5,771 nt of DNA. Origin: Acetobacteraceae bacterium (GTDB lineage: Bacteria > Pseudomonadota > Alphaproteobacteria > Acetobacterales > Acetobacteraceae). The stretch lies in assembly GCA_027311485.1 (NCBI GenBank), contig DAICYU010000292.1, forward strand, positions 1-5,771, given 5' to 3'. The notes under the pieces are model-generated. The model made no database searches. It was not told where the DNA came from and saw only the letters and a list, made by a program, of their open reading frames with translations. This document shows positions 1-4,878 of the stretch, piece by piece (the stretch's first letter is position 1; every line of letters begins with the position of its first letter). The position numbers and the translations under genes are program-made.

Positions 1-172
1 CCCTCCGCAGCAGGTCACGTGGGTCCCTGGAAACGGATGTCGTCATCATTTCCTGCACCGTCAGGGTTGCACGGTCGACCAGCGTCTGCTGTTCCGCTTG
101 CGTGGTGTCCGAACAGGATGCTTGCAGCAGCACGACAGCCGTCAGCGCCGCTGTAGCGAAAAGTCGCTTCAT
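1..172 (-). CDS. Putative SYLF/Ysc84-family lipoprotein, 3' part missing
   Basis: Reading leftward from the ATG at 172-170 gives 57 open codons to the window edge, so only the N-terminus is present. Residues 1-20 look like a lipoprotein signal: basic start (MKRLF), hydrophobic stretch (ATAALTAVVLL) and a cysteine at residue 20 in the context L-Q-A-S-C. The -3 position is Gln rather than the usual Leu, so the lipobox is imperfect. The mature part (SDTTQAEQQTLVDRATLTVQ, then EMM and RDPRDLLRR) resembles the start of bacterial SYLF-domain proteins, whose conserved core would lie beyond the edge. Those proteins are thought to bind lipids at the envelope. A Shine-Dalgarno-like AGGGGAG (183-189) lies 10 bases before the ATG and supports this start. 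A longer open frame over 15-233 on the same strand is a shadow. The lipoprotein call is fairly secure; the family is recognised from memory of its N-terminus only. Confidence 0.62.
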   Translation of the reverse strand, partial: MKRLFATAALTAVVLLQASCSDTTQAEQQTLVDRATLTVQEMMTTSVSRDPRDLLRR

Positions 173-354
173 CGATCAGTTTCTCCCCTGCCTCAAACAC
201 CCTGAATAAGCCAAGTACCCGATTCGCGCACAATGCAGCCCCTTTGTTGCGGCGAATTTAGGGCGGCCCGGCGATCGCATGGTCAGAGAATGCGGGGTAC
301 CGTTCGGCGTGGCTATGTGCACGACGGTCCGCTTTGCCTGATGATGGAGGATCA

Positions 355-374
355 GTGCGGGCTCAAACCCGCGC
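355..374. repeat. Short hairpin, 7-bp stem
   Basis: GTGCGGG (355-361) pairs with CCCGCGC (368-374) around the 6-base loop CTCAAA, with one G-T pair. It stands one base before the larger inverted repeat at 376-433, so a transcript in either direction could fold into two stacked hairpins. No T-rich tail follows on either strand, which argues against a simple terminator. Confidence 0.45.
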
Positions 375-375
375 A

Positions 376-433
376 CCGGTTGGGCCGGACTACGGCCGGG
401 CTACGCCCGCCCCCCCCCGCTCGGCCCAACCGG
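376..433. repeat. Perfect 12-bp inverted repeat enclosing a C9 tract
   Basis: CCGGTTGGGCCG (376-387) is the exact reverse complement of CGGCCCAACCGG (422-433). The 34-base interior contains a smaller stem, CGGGC (397-401) with GCCCG (405-409), and a run of nine C (410-418). On the minus strand, positions 427-406 read GGG, six bases, nine G, C, GGG, which fits the G-quadruplex pattern of four G3 tracts with short loops. The C9 run is a possible slippage site. There is no adjacent reading frame that it would switch on or off. Function unknown. Confidence 0.6.
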
Positions 434-492
434 CCACCCTACCTGTCGCCCACCAGACACCGATGCTGTCGCGCGGCACACAGCGGCGGCTC

Positions 493-508
493 GGCGTGCT
501 TTTACGCC
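493..508. repeat. Small hairpin GGCGT/ACGCC
   Basis: GGCGT (493-497) and ACGCC (504-508) form a perfect 5-bp stem around the loop GCTTTT. It is short enough to be chance, but lies in the same structured non-coding stretch as the two stronger hairpins at 355-433. Confidence 0.3.
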
Positions 509-588
509 ACCAACACACTGGCCCAGGCCACATCACGGCTTAAGTCGCCGACGTGCGGTTCAGGGTCGCCAGGACCACGAAAGTAACC

Positions 589-620
589 CGCCGCCTTCGC
601 TCAGCGTCCGCGAACCGGCG
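589..620 (-). terminator. Possible terminator of the tRNA-His/mobA/aspartate dehydrogenase unit
   Basis: Just past the stop codon of the aspartate dehydrogenase gene, the minus strand folds into a two-part hairpin: CGCCG (620-616) with CGGCG (593-589), and inside it TTCGC (614-610) with GCGAA (600-596), with a 9-base loop. The bases that follow read GGTTACTTTCG, only modestly T-rich, so intrinsic termination may be inefficient or Rho-assisted. The position, 1 base after the stop codon, is right for an operon end. Confidence 0.42.
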
Positions 621-621
621 A

Positions 622-1425
622 TTAACTGCCGACCTTGAGGGGTGAAACCAAACCACGCAGGCAAGCCAGGATTGATTGCATGGTTAAGCGACCGGTCTTT
701 GGATTACCTGCGCTCGGGACGTTCTCAATTGTCATGGTAAAGCGCGCGGCGTCTGCCTCAACCCTGACCATGTGAATATTACGCTGGATGCCTGGATCAG
801 CCCAGATCTGCACTTGCGTGCGTATCGGCCCTATGCCCGCAAGTGCAAGCGCGGCCGCCACGTTTACGTTGGCTGGAAAGCCCGCTGCTGCGTCCAACGC
901 ATTACCCTCAAAAACCAGGCACGGTGCCGAGATCCCGAGCACCTCAATGCCGTGCTTTTGCAGGTGAGGCGCTCCGGCCAGGCCTTCCGGTGGCTTGCGC
1001 GTCTCCAAGGTGACGCTCTCAATAGGTCCTTCGGCAGCGGCACGCACAGCGTCAAGGCCAAGCAGTGCTCCCGTAGGAATTACGATGCGAGCGCCGGTTT
1101 GACGCGCCAGCCGGGCTAAGTGCATCCGGGGTAACAAGGCACCAACGGAGGCAGGAACAAGGATACGGCCGGCTTCGATCGCGGGCAGCGCGACACGCTC
1201 AAATATAGAGGCAGGGCCAGCCTCGACCACAATTTCAGCTTCTGCAAGCTCGGGGAGTGCCACTATACGAGGGCTTTGCCGGAAGCCCGCGAGGCTTGCG
1301 CGCGCCTTGACGTGGTCACGGCACGAAACGCTAACAAGCTGCAGGCCTTCCACTCCCGCGTCCAGCGCTCGCGCCAGCGGAAGTCCGATAGCCCCGAGGC
1401 CCGCAATTGCGACGGTCTTGTTCAT
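622..1425 (-). CDS. nadX: L-aspartate dehydrogenase (NadX-type)
   Basis: The 267-residue product matches the aspartate dehydrogenase family in length and motifs. The family oxidises L-aspartate to iminoaspartate with NAD(P)+; in some organisms this replaces L-aspartate oxidase (NadB) as the first step of NAD synthesis. The N-terminal Rossmann fold shows GLGAIG at residues 9-14. The C-terminal half has the family blocks FPANVNVAAALALAGIG (183-199), IWADPGIQRNIH (207-218) and NVPSAGNPKTGR (235-246). His218 is the likely counterpart of the proposed catalytic histidine of the archaeal enzyme. The ATG at 1425-1423 overlaps the mobA stop codon as ATGA, and AAGGA (1438-1434) sits 8 bases upstream, so the start is well supported and translation is probably coupled to mobA. 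No signal peptide is seen, so it is cytoplasmic. The family call is confident; a role in NAD synthesis rather than amino acid metabolism is inferred. Confidence 0.88.
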   Translation of the reverse strand: MNKTVAIAGLGAIGLPLARALDAGVEGLQLVSVSCRDHVKARASLAGFRQSPRIVALPELAEAEIVVEAGPASIFERVALPAIEAGRILVPASVGALLPRMHLARLARQTGARIVIPTGALLGLDAVRAAAEGPIESVTLETRKPPEGLAGAPHLQKHGIEVLGISAPCLVFEGNALDAAAGFPANVNVAAALALAGIGPIRTQVQIWADPGIQRNIHMVRVEADAARFTMTIENVPSAGNPKTGRLTMQSILACLRGLVSPLKVGS

Positions 1426-2048
1426 ATACTTGTTCCTTGACCCGGATTGTCCGGCGATACCGGATCGCTTTCACTTACCCAAAGCCGGGCTGCTTCTAGA
1501 TCGGTCGGCGTATTTACGTTAGCGAACGCATTCGGTGGCTGCCTAGGGAATTCATGGTACCTCATTCCAACCCGTTCGGCGAATGCTTCGACGCGCCGAG
1601 GGCCGGACGTCAGCAGCATCGTTCGCAGTATGTGCCGCTTTGACACTGGCCACAACGCGATCAGATGATGTTTCCGCCCGTCGCTCTCAACCGCACATGG
1701 TGGGGGCGACAACGATGCCGCTAGGTCCGCTGGCAGAAAGGGTGTATCGCCGGGAGCGGACAGCAGGACGTCCGCACCTAGAGTTGCCGCCCAATCCAGG
1801 CCAGCCAGCAGCCCCGCCAATGGCCCTTGTCCACTAAATTCTCCGTCTGGCAGTATCGGGAGGCCGAATGCGGCGAACCGAGCCAGATCACCGTTGGCGC
1901 TGATTGCGATATCCACCACGCCTAATGCTTCGATAACCCAGGCGATCATGGGGCGCCCTCCAACCGGCAGCAACGGCTTGTCCATGATGCCCATGCGCCG
2001 AGATTCCCCTCCCGCAAGCACGAGCCCGGCTACACGTACAGATGTCAT
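1422..2048 (-). CDS. mobA: Molybdenum cofactor guanylyltransferase MobA
   Basis: The 208-residue product is a MobA-type nucleotidyltransferase, which transfers GMP from GTP to molybdopterin-bound molybdenum to give the MGD form of the cofactor. The GTP-binding signature LVLAGGESRRMG covers residues 9-20, followed by the family lysine in DKPLLPVGG (Lys24). GPLAGLLAGL (75-84), the metal-binding GDTPFLP (100-106, Asp101) and FANVNTPTDL (175-184) are all in family order. The length is close to the E. coli enzyme. The ATG at 2048-2046 is the only start that keeps the signature intact; no in-frame start exists upstream before the tRNA gene. No Shine-Dalgarno sequence precedes it, and only 10 bases separate it from the 3' end of tRNA-His. 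Its stop overlaps the start of the aspartate dehydrogenase gene. It supports cytoplasmic maturation of molybdoenzymes, in keeping with the modBC genes 2 kb away. Confidence 0.93.
   Translation of the reverse strand: MTSVRVAGLVLAGGESRRMGIMDKPLLPVGGRPMIAWVIEALGVVDIAISANGDLARFAAFGLPILPDGEFSGQGPLAGLLAGLDWAATLGADVLLSAPGDTPFLPADLAASLSPPPCAVESDGRKHHLIALWPVSKRHILRTMLLTSGPRRVEAFAERVGMRYHEFPRQPPNAFANVNTPTDLEAARLWVSESDPVSPDNPGQGTSI
1434..1438 (-). promoter_or_regulatory. Ribosome-binding site of the aspartate dehydrogenase gene inside mobA
   Basis: The minus strand reads AAGGA followed by eight bases and the ATG at 1425. It lies within the last codons of mobA. Together with the ATGA overlap it fixes the start of the downstream gene and suggests translational coupling. 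Confidence 0.65.
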
Positions 2049-2058
2049 GACATTAGGA

Positions 2059-2135
2059 TGGGGCGAGCGATGGGACTCGAACCCACGGCATCCAAGACCA
2101 CAACCTGGCGCTCTACCAACTGAGCTACGCCCGCC
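2059..2135 (-). tRNA. tRNA-His (anticodon GTG)
   Basis: The minus strand folds into a full cloverleaf of 77 bases including encoded CCA. The acceptor stem is GCGGGCG with CGCTCGC (one G-T pair), the D stem GCTC/GAGC, the anticodon stem CCAGG/CTTGG around loop TTGTGGT, and the T stem GTGGG/CCCAT around TTCGAGT. The anticodon is GTG, reading His codons. The extra 5' G (position -1, base 2135) faces C73 (base 2062), the identity feature of bacterial tRNA-His, so the assignment is independently confirmed. It lies head to tail with mobA and is probably transcribed with it. Confidence 0.97.
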
Positions 2136-2149
2136 ATCCAGGATCCGGG

Positions 2150-2178
2150 GTTTAGGCTGCTTGCCATGCCCTCGTCAA
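2150..2178 (-). promoter_or_regulatory. Probable sigma-70-type promoter of tRNA-His and mobA
   Basis: On the minus strand TTGACG (2178-2173, five of six bases of the -35 consensus) is followed after 17 bases by CTAAAC (2155-2150), a weak -10. The predicted start of transcription falls a few bases before the mature tRNA 5' end at 2135. Spacing and position are right for a tRNA promoter; the -10 match is poor. Confidence 0.42.
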
Positions 2179-2332
2179 GATTCGCAAGCGGTCAAACGAA
2201 CTGAGCCTAATTCCCGGAAATTCAGACCACAATATCCAGGCTTTACGCGGGCATTTGTCACCGCACCGCCTTGTGTTAACGGTTAAAGCGCGGCTGGTGG
2301 AAACCGCTTGCAGACCAATTAATCGTCGAGGC

Positions 2333-3826
2333 ATGCTTTCGCCTATGAGTGGCAATAATCTCATGCAGAAAACAGCTGGCACACAGGTGCAAGGGCTGTC
2401 GGAACCCGCTCGCGGCGGAGGTAACGGGGAAACCCCCGAACAGGCACTTGCGAGGGCGCAAGTAGCTGCCCAGGCGAAGCGCCTGAACGAAGCGAACGGC
2501 ATCTGCGTTGATGTCCTGACTGCCCATCCAGACCATCCTGCCGCGCTGGCGCTCCAAGGCATCGTAGCGGCTATGGCTGGGGATCCGGAGAAGGGCATTG
2601 GCCTCCTGCGCCGTGCCGTGGCCTTGCGCCCTGGCAATGCATCTTGGTACGCGCATCTCAGTTCACTTTGCCGCACGACCTACCGTTTAGAAGAAGCCTT
2701 GGCTGCAGGCCAGGAATCGATTCGGCTTGATTCGACCAATCCCGAGCACTTGGTCAATCTGTCGCTGATCTTTGTGGATATGGATGACCGCGATCGGGCT
2801 ATGGCCTGCCTGTTGCGTGCCCTTGGCCTGAAACACGACCATGCCGACGGACACCTCGCGATGGCGCAGAGTCTACTGGCTACAGGTGATTTTGATCCTG
2901 GCTGGATGGAATACGAATGGCGGAACATGACCGAAGCTGGCAAGGCCACGATGCCCGCCATGACGTCAGCCCCATGGAATGGCATGGTCATCCCAACCGG
3001 GCGGTTGTTGTTGGTCGGTGATCAGGGCTACGGTGATACGATCCAGTTTGCCCGCTATATCCCCATGGCCGCGAAACGCTGCCAGGAACTGATCCTGGGC
3101 TGTAGCGCGGAGATGGGTCCGCTGTTGTCGAACCTTCCGGGCGTAAAGCAGTATTGCCATCGTTGGACCGATGTTCCCGGGCACGCCGCGCACTGCCGTT
3201 TGTCCAGTCTGCCCTATCTGTTCCGCACCCAACTGGACACGATCCCGTCCAAGATACCATACCTCCAGACCGACCCGATCCGCGTCGCCCACTGGCGCAA
3301 CCGCCTGGGTTCCATGTTGCCGGCAGGGCGGCCACGAGTCGGCCTCGCCTGGACCGGCCGTCCCACCCATCCGAATGACAGGCGCCGCTCGATGAACCTG
3401 GCGCAGCTTCTTCCACTCGCGGATGCGGGACATGCTGCCTTTGTTGCCCTGCAGAAGCCGATGCCTGCACGAGACCTTGATGTCATTACCCGTTTTCCCG
3501 GGATGGTGGATCTCTCAAACGACTTGACCGATTTCGGGGAGACCGCGGCGCTCATCGAAAATCTCGATCTCGTTATCACTGTCGATACGTCTATGGGCCA
3601 TTTGGCCGGCGCCCTTGGCAAGCGGACGTGGATCCTAATTCCCAAAGCATCTGATTGGCGCTGGATGCTGGACCGGGATGATAGCCCCTGGTACCCGACT
3701 GTCCGGCTGTTCCGACAGCCGAGACCCGGCAATTGGGATGAGCCGCTGGTTCGACTGCGATCCGCCCTCGCTGAAGCTTTGGCCGACCGGCAACATATGT
3801 TGCCAGATATAGCGGCTGCTCCTTGA
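2333..3826 (+). CDS. TPR-repeat protein with C-terminal glycosyltransferase-like domain
   Basis: The product (497 residues from this ATG) has two parts. Residues about 34-197 form roughly five degenerate TPR units of about 34 residues, a helical protein-binding scaffold. Residues about 213-485 form the glycosyltransferase-like domain common in bacterial TPR-transferases (GT41/GT9-like). Landmarks are GWMEYEWR (190-197), VGDQGYGDTIQFARYIP (228-244), RPRVGLAWTG then HPNDRRRS (333-353), and the sugar-nucleotide region VDTSMGHLAGALGKRTW (417-433). No signal peptide or membrane segment is seen, so it is likely cytoplasmic. Such proteins may glycosylate proteins or build surface polysaccharide; the substrate cannot be read here and no glycan genes are adjacent. 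The start is uncertain: ATGs at 2333, 2345 and 2363 and a TTG at 2255 are in frame, none with a well-spaced ribosome-binding site. GAGG (2328-2331) is one base before 2333 and 13 before 2345. Sequence before 2333 does not look coding. Confidence 0.85.
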   Translation: MLSPMSGNNLMQKTAGTQVQGLSEPARGGGNGETPEQALARAQVAAQAKRLNEANGICVDVLTAHPDHPAALALQGIVAAMAGDPEKGIGLLRRAVALRPGNASWYAHLSSLCRTTYRLEEALAAGQESIRLDSTNPEHLVNLSLIFVDMDDRDRAMACLLRALGLKHDHADGHLAMAQSLLATGDFDPGWMEYEWRNMTEAGKATMPAMTSAPWNGMVIPTGRLLLVGDQGYGDTIQFARYIPMAAKRCQELILGCSAEMGPLLSNLPGVKQYCHRWTDVPGHAAHCRLSSLPYLFRTQLDTIPSKIPYLQTDPIRVAHWRNRLGSMLPAGRPRVGLAWTGRPTHPNDRRRSMNLAQLLPLADAGHAAFVALQKPMPARDLDVITRFPGMVDLSNDLTDFGETAALIENLDLVITVDTSMGHLAGALGKRTWILIPKASDWRWMLDRDDSPWYPTVRLFRQPRPGNWDEPLVRLRSALAEALADRQHMLPDIAAAP

Positions 3827-4089
3827 TTATCGCCATGCGTGCTGGCTAACAACATGGTAGGCCTAGCGGTGACATTTATGTGGCACGCTCAATACGGATC
3901 TGCCCAATCCGGGTGGGAATGTACGCGATAGACGGTCCCGGCATTTCCAGTCGGCCCGGCTGTCTGCGGGAGGCTCCGAATTGGGGCGTGATATTGTCTC
4001 TCTTGGCTGACCCCCAGCCATCCGCCCATTCCGCAGGTGCAGTTCGTCCTTACGTTCGGCTGCTCGAACACTAGCGTCGGAACCGGAAT

Positions 4090-4129
4090 TGGCAGAAGGC
4101 GCGCTGCCAGTGTTGTGGCGGCACTGCCA
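4090..4129 (+). promoter_or_regulatory. Mutually exclusive hairpins before modB
   Basis: TGGCAG (4090-4095) can pair with CTGCCA at 4104-4109 or with a second identical copy at 4124-4129. A separate stem CAGTG (4108-4112) with CACTG (4122-4126) competes with both. Such switching is the layout of leader attenuators, but no T-tract terminator follows. It does not resemble the Moco riboswitch as I know it. Confidence 0.25.
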
Positions 4130-4153
4130 CTGACGATTCCTCACAGCTATACG
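4124..4153 (+). promoter_or_regulatory. Candidate promoter of modBC
   Basis: CTGCCA (4124-4129, four of six bases of the -35 consensus) and TATACG (4148-4153, four of six of the -10) are 18 bases apart. Transcription would begin near 4160, giving a leader of about 30 bases. The match is modest; the location before an operon without another visible promoter is the main support. Confidence 0.3.
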
Positions 4154-4167
4154 GAACAAATGATAAC
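4146..4167 (+). promoter_or_regulatory. Candidate ModE-type molybdate operator
   Basis: GCTATA (4146-4151), ten bases, then GATAAC (4162-4167) matches the half-sites and the half-site spacing of the E. coli ModE operator (GTTATA or GCTATA, ten bases, then CATAAC or TATAAC), with imperfect symmetry. It overlaps the candidate -10 box of modBC, where a molybdate-responsive repressor would act. A chance match to short AT-rich half-sites is quite possible, and no modE gene is in the window. Confidence 0.28.
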
Positions 4168-4188
4168 AATGGCGTCCGCTCCCAACGC

Positions 4189-4878
4189 ATGAATCTGTCA
4201 CCAGATGAATGGCAGGCTATATGGTTGACCTTGGGCGTCGCAGCGCGCGCAGTTGGATGTGGCTTGCCACTGGCCGTGCTAACCGCCTGGGTTCTGGCGC
4301 GTTGTCGCTTCCCGGGTCGCTCGTTGCTAAACGCACTTGTGCATCTGCCAATGGTGCTGCCTCCAGTTGTTACGGGCTGGCTGCTGCTAATTCTGTTCGG
4401 TGTGCGCGGTCCTGTTGGCGCCCTTCTCAGCGACTGGCTCGGCATCCGTTTGGTTTTCACCACCGCCGGCGCTGCTCTGGCGGCCGGTGTCATGACATTT
4501 CCGATCATGGTCCGCTCGGTCCGCTTGTCGCTTGAGGCCGTGGACCAGGGGTTGGAGCAGGCGGCGCGCACATTGGGTGCCGGCCCGCTCGATCGGCTGT
4601 TGAATCTCACTTTGCCATTGGCTTCGCCTGGCATCCTCGTCGGCGCCGTGATGGCCTATGCGACCTGCCTTGGTGAATTCGGTGCAGTTATTACGTTCGC
4701 CGGCAGTATTCCCGGCCAGACCCAGACACTGCCCTTGGCGATCTTCTCGGCGTTGCAGGTGCCAGGTGGGGAGACAAAGGCCGCCGAGCTGTCAATAGTA
4801 TCTCTGACGTTAGCCGTTATCGGGTTGATGATCGCCGAATGGATGAACAAACGCCTGAACATGATGCTGGGGCGATGA
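4189..4878 (+). CDS. modB: Molybdate ABC transporter permease ModB
   Basis: The 229-residue product has the same length as E. coli ModB and aligns with it from the first residues (DPEWQA there, PDEWQA here), so the ATG at 4189 is well supported. It forms the inner-membrane channel of the molybdate importer, working as a dimer with ModC below and ModA outside. Hydrophobic segments lie at about 11-37, 46-71, 89-108, 143-170 and 198-218. The LPPVVTGWLLLILFG segment (57-71) and the cytoplasmic EAA loop that contacts ModC, EQAARTLGAG (123-132), are present, followed by LGEFGAVITFAGSIPGQTQTLPLAI (161-185), highly typical of ModB. No Shine-Dalgarno sequence precedes the ATG. Translation may depend on an upstream frame that ends with the overlapping ATGA, or on an unstructured leader. 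The modC start overlaps its stop. Tungstate could be an alternative substrate; CysT/W-type sulfate permeases are less similar. Confidence 0.95.
   Translation: MNLSPDEWQAIWLTLGVAARAVGCGLPLAVLTAWVLARCRFPGRSLLNALVHLPMVLPPVVTGWLLLILFGVRGPVGALLSDWLGIRLVFTTAGAALAAGVMTFPIMVRSVRLSLEAVDQGLEQAARTLGAGPLDRLLNLTLPLASPGILVGAVMAYATCLGEFGAVITFAGSIPGQTQTLPLAIFSALQVPGGETKAAELSIVSLTLAVIGLMIAEWMNKRLNMMLGR

Larger units (their letters stand above)
173..588. other. Gene-free intergenic region with several hairpins
   Basis: No convincing gene lies here. A plus-strand open frame over 233-586 gives a Pro-, Arg- and Cys-rich protein of low complexity with no recognisable domain and no good ribosome-binding site; I regard it as chance in GC-rich DNA. 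The leftmost part should hold the leader and promoter of the lipoprotein gene, but no clear -35/-10 pair stands out. The middle holds consecutive hairpins at 355-374, 376-433 and 493-508, annotated separately where strong. No known structured RNA (tmRNA, RNase P RNA, 6S, SRP RNA) could be recognised. Confidence 0.6.
3827..4188 (+). other. Intergenic region where modA would be expected; no intact gene
   Basis: All three plus-strand frames are broken by stops and no product is recognisable. Short open frames over 3880-4074 (plus) and 3863-4201 (minus) have compositions typical of chance translation. No convincing terminator for the preceding glycosyltransferase gene is seen: the weak CCATG/CATGG pairing near 3833-3856 lacks a T tract. 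The right third (4090-4170) holds competing hairpins and a possible promoter with an operator-like repeat, listed separately. The gap is too short for an intact modA, which usually needs about 750 bases. Confidence 0.6.
3992..4192 (+). pseudogene. Possible remnant of a gene upstream of modB (modA tail?)
   Basis: A frame without stops runs from just after the TGA at 3989-3991 to a TGA at 4190-4192 that overlaps the modB ATG as ATGA, the arrangement expected between genes of one operon. Its last part (SVVAALPLTIPHSY, then MITMASAPNA) vaguely recalls the C-terminal region of molybdate-binding ModA proteins (VV-x-LP then a YP-type segment), but the usual final 25 or so residues are absent and the earlier part shows no ModA motif. 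It has no clear start codon with a ribosome-binding site. It could equally be a chance open frame; the claim rests mainly on the overlap and position. Confidence 0.2.

Noticed and set aside
15..233. Minus-strand open frame of 72 codons
   Set aside because: It overlaps the lipoprotein gene in another frame, and that gene has a signal peptide and a ribosome-binding site while this frame has neither.
233..586. Plus-strand open frame of 117 codons in the left intergenic region
   Set aside because: The product is rich in Pro, Arg and Cys with no domain, has no ribosome-binding site, and runs through the hairpins and the C9 tract; it looks like a chance frame in GC-rich DNA.
2059..2135. tRNA-His as an integration site for a mobile element
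   Set aside because: No integrase gene and no repeated copy of the tRNA 3' end were found in the window.
3214..3855. Long antisense open frames within the TPR-glycosyltransferase gene
   Set aside because: They are shadows of a strongly coding plus-strand frame with clear family motifs.
3833..3856. Terminator after the glycosyltransferase gene
   Set aside because: Only a 5-bp CCATG/CATGG pairing with a long loop and no T tract, too weak to call.
4081..4188. Moco riboswitch before modB
   Set aside because: The position is suggestive, but the sequence blocks and multistem layout of that RNA family as I know it could not be matched; only short simple stems are seen.
3863..4201. Minus-strand open frame opposite the modB leader
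   Set aside because: No recognisable motifs, composition typical of random translation, and it runs into modB in antisense; no promoter or ribosome-binding site was seen.
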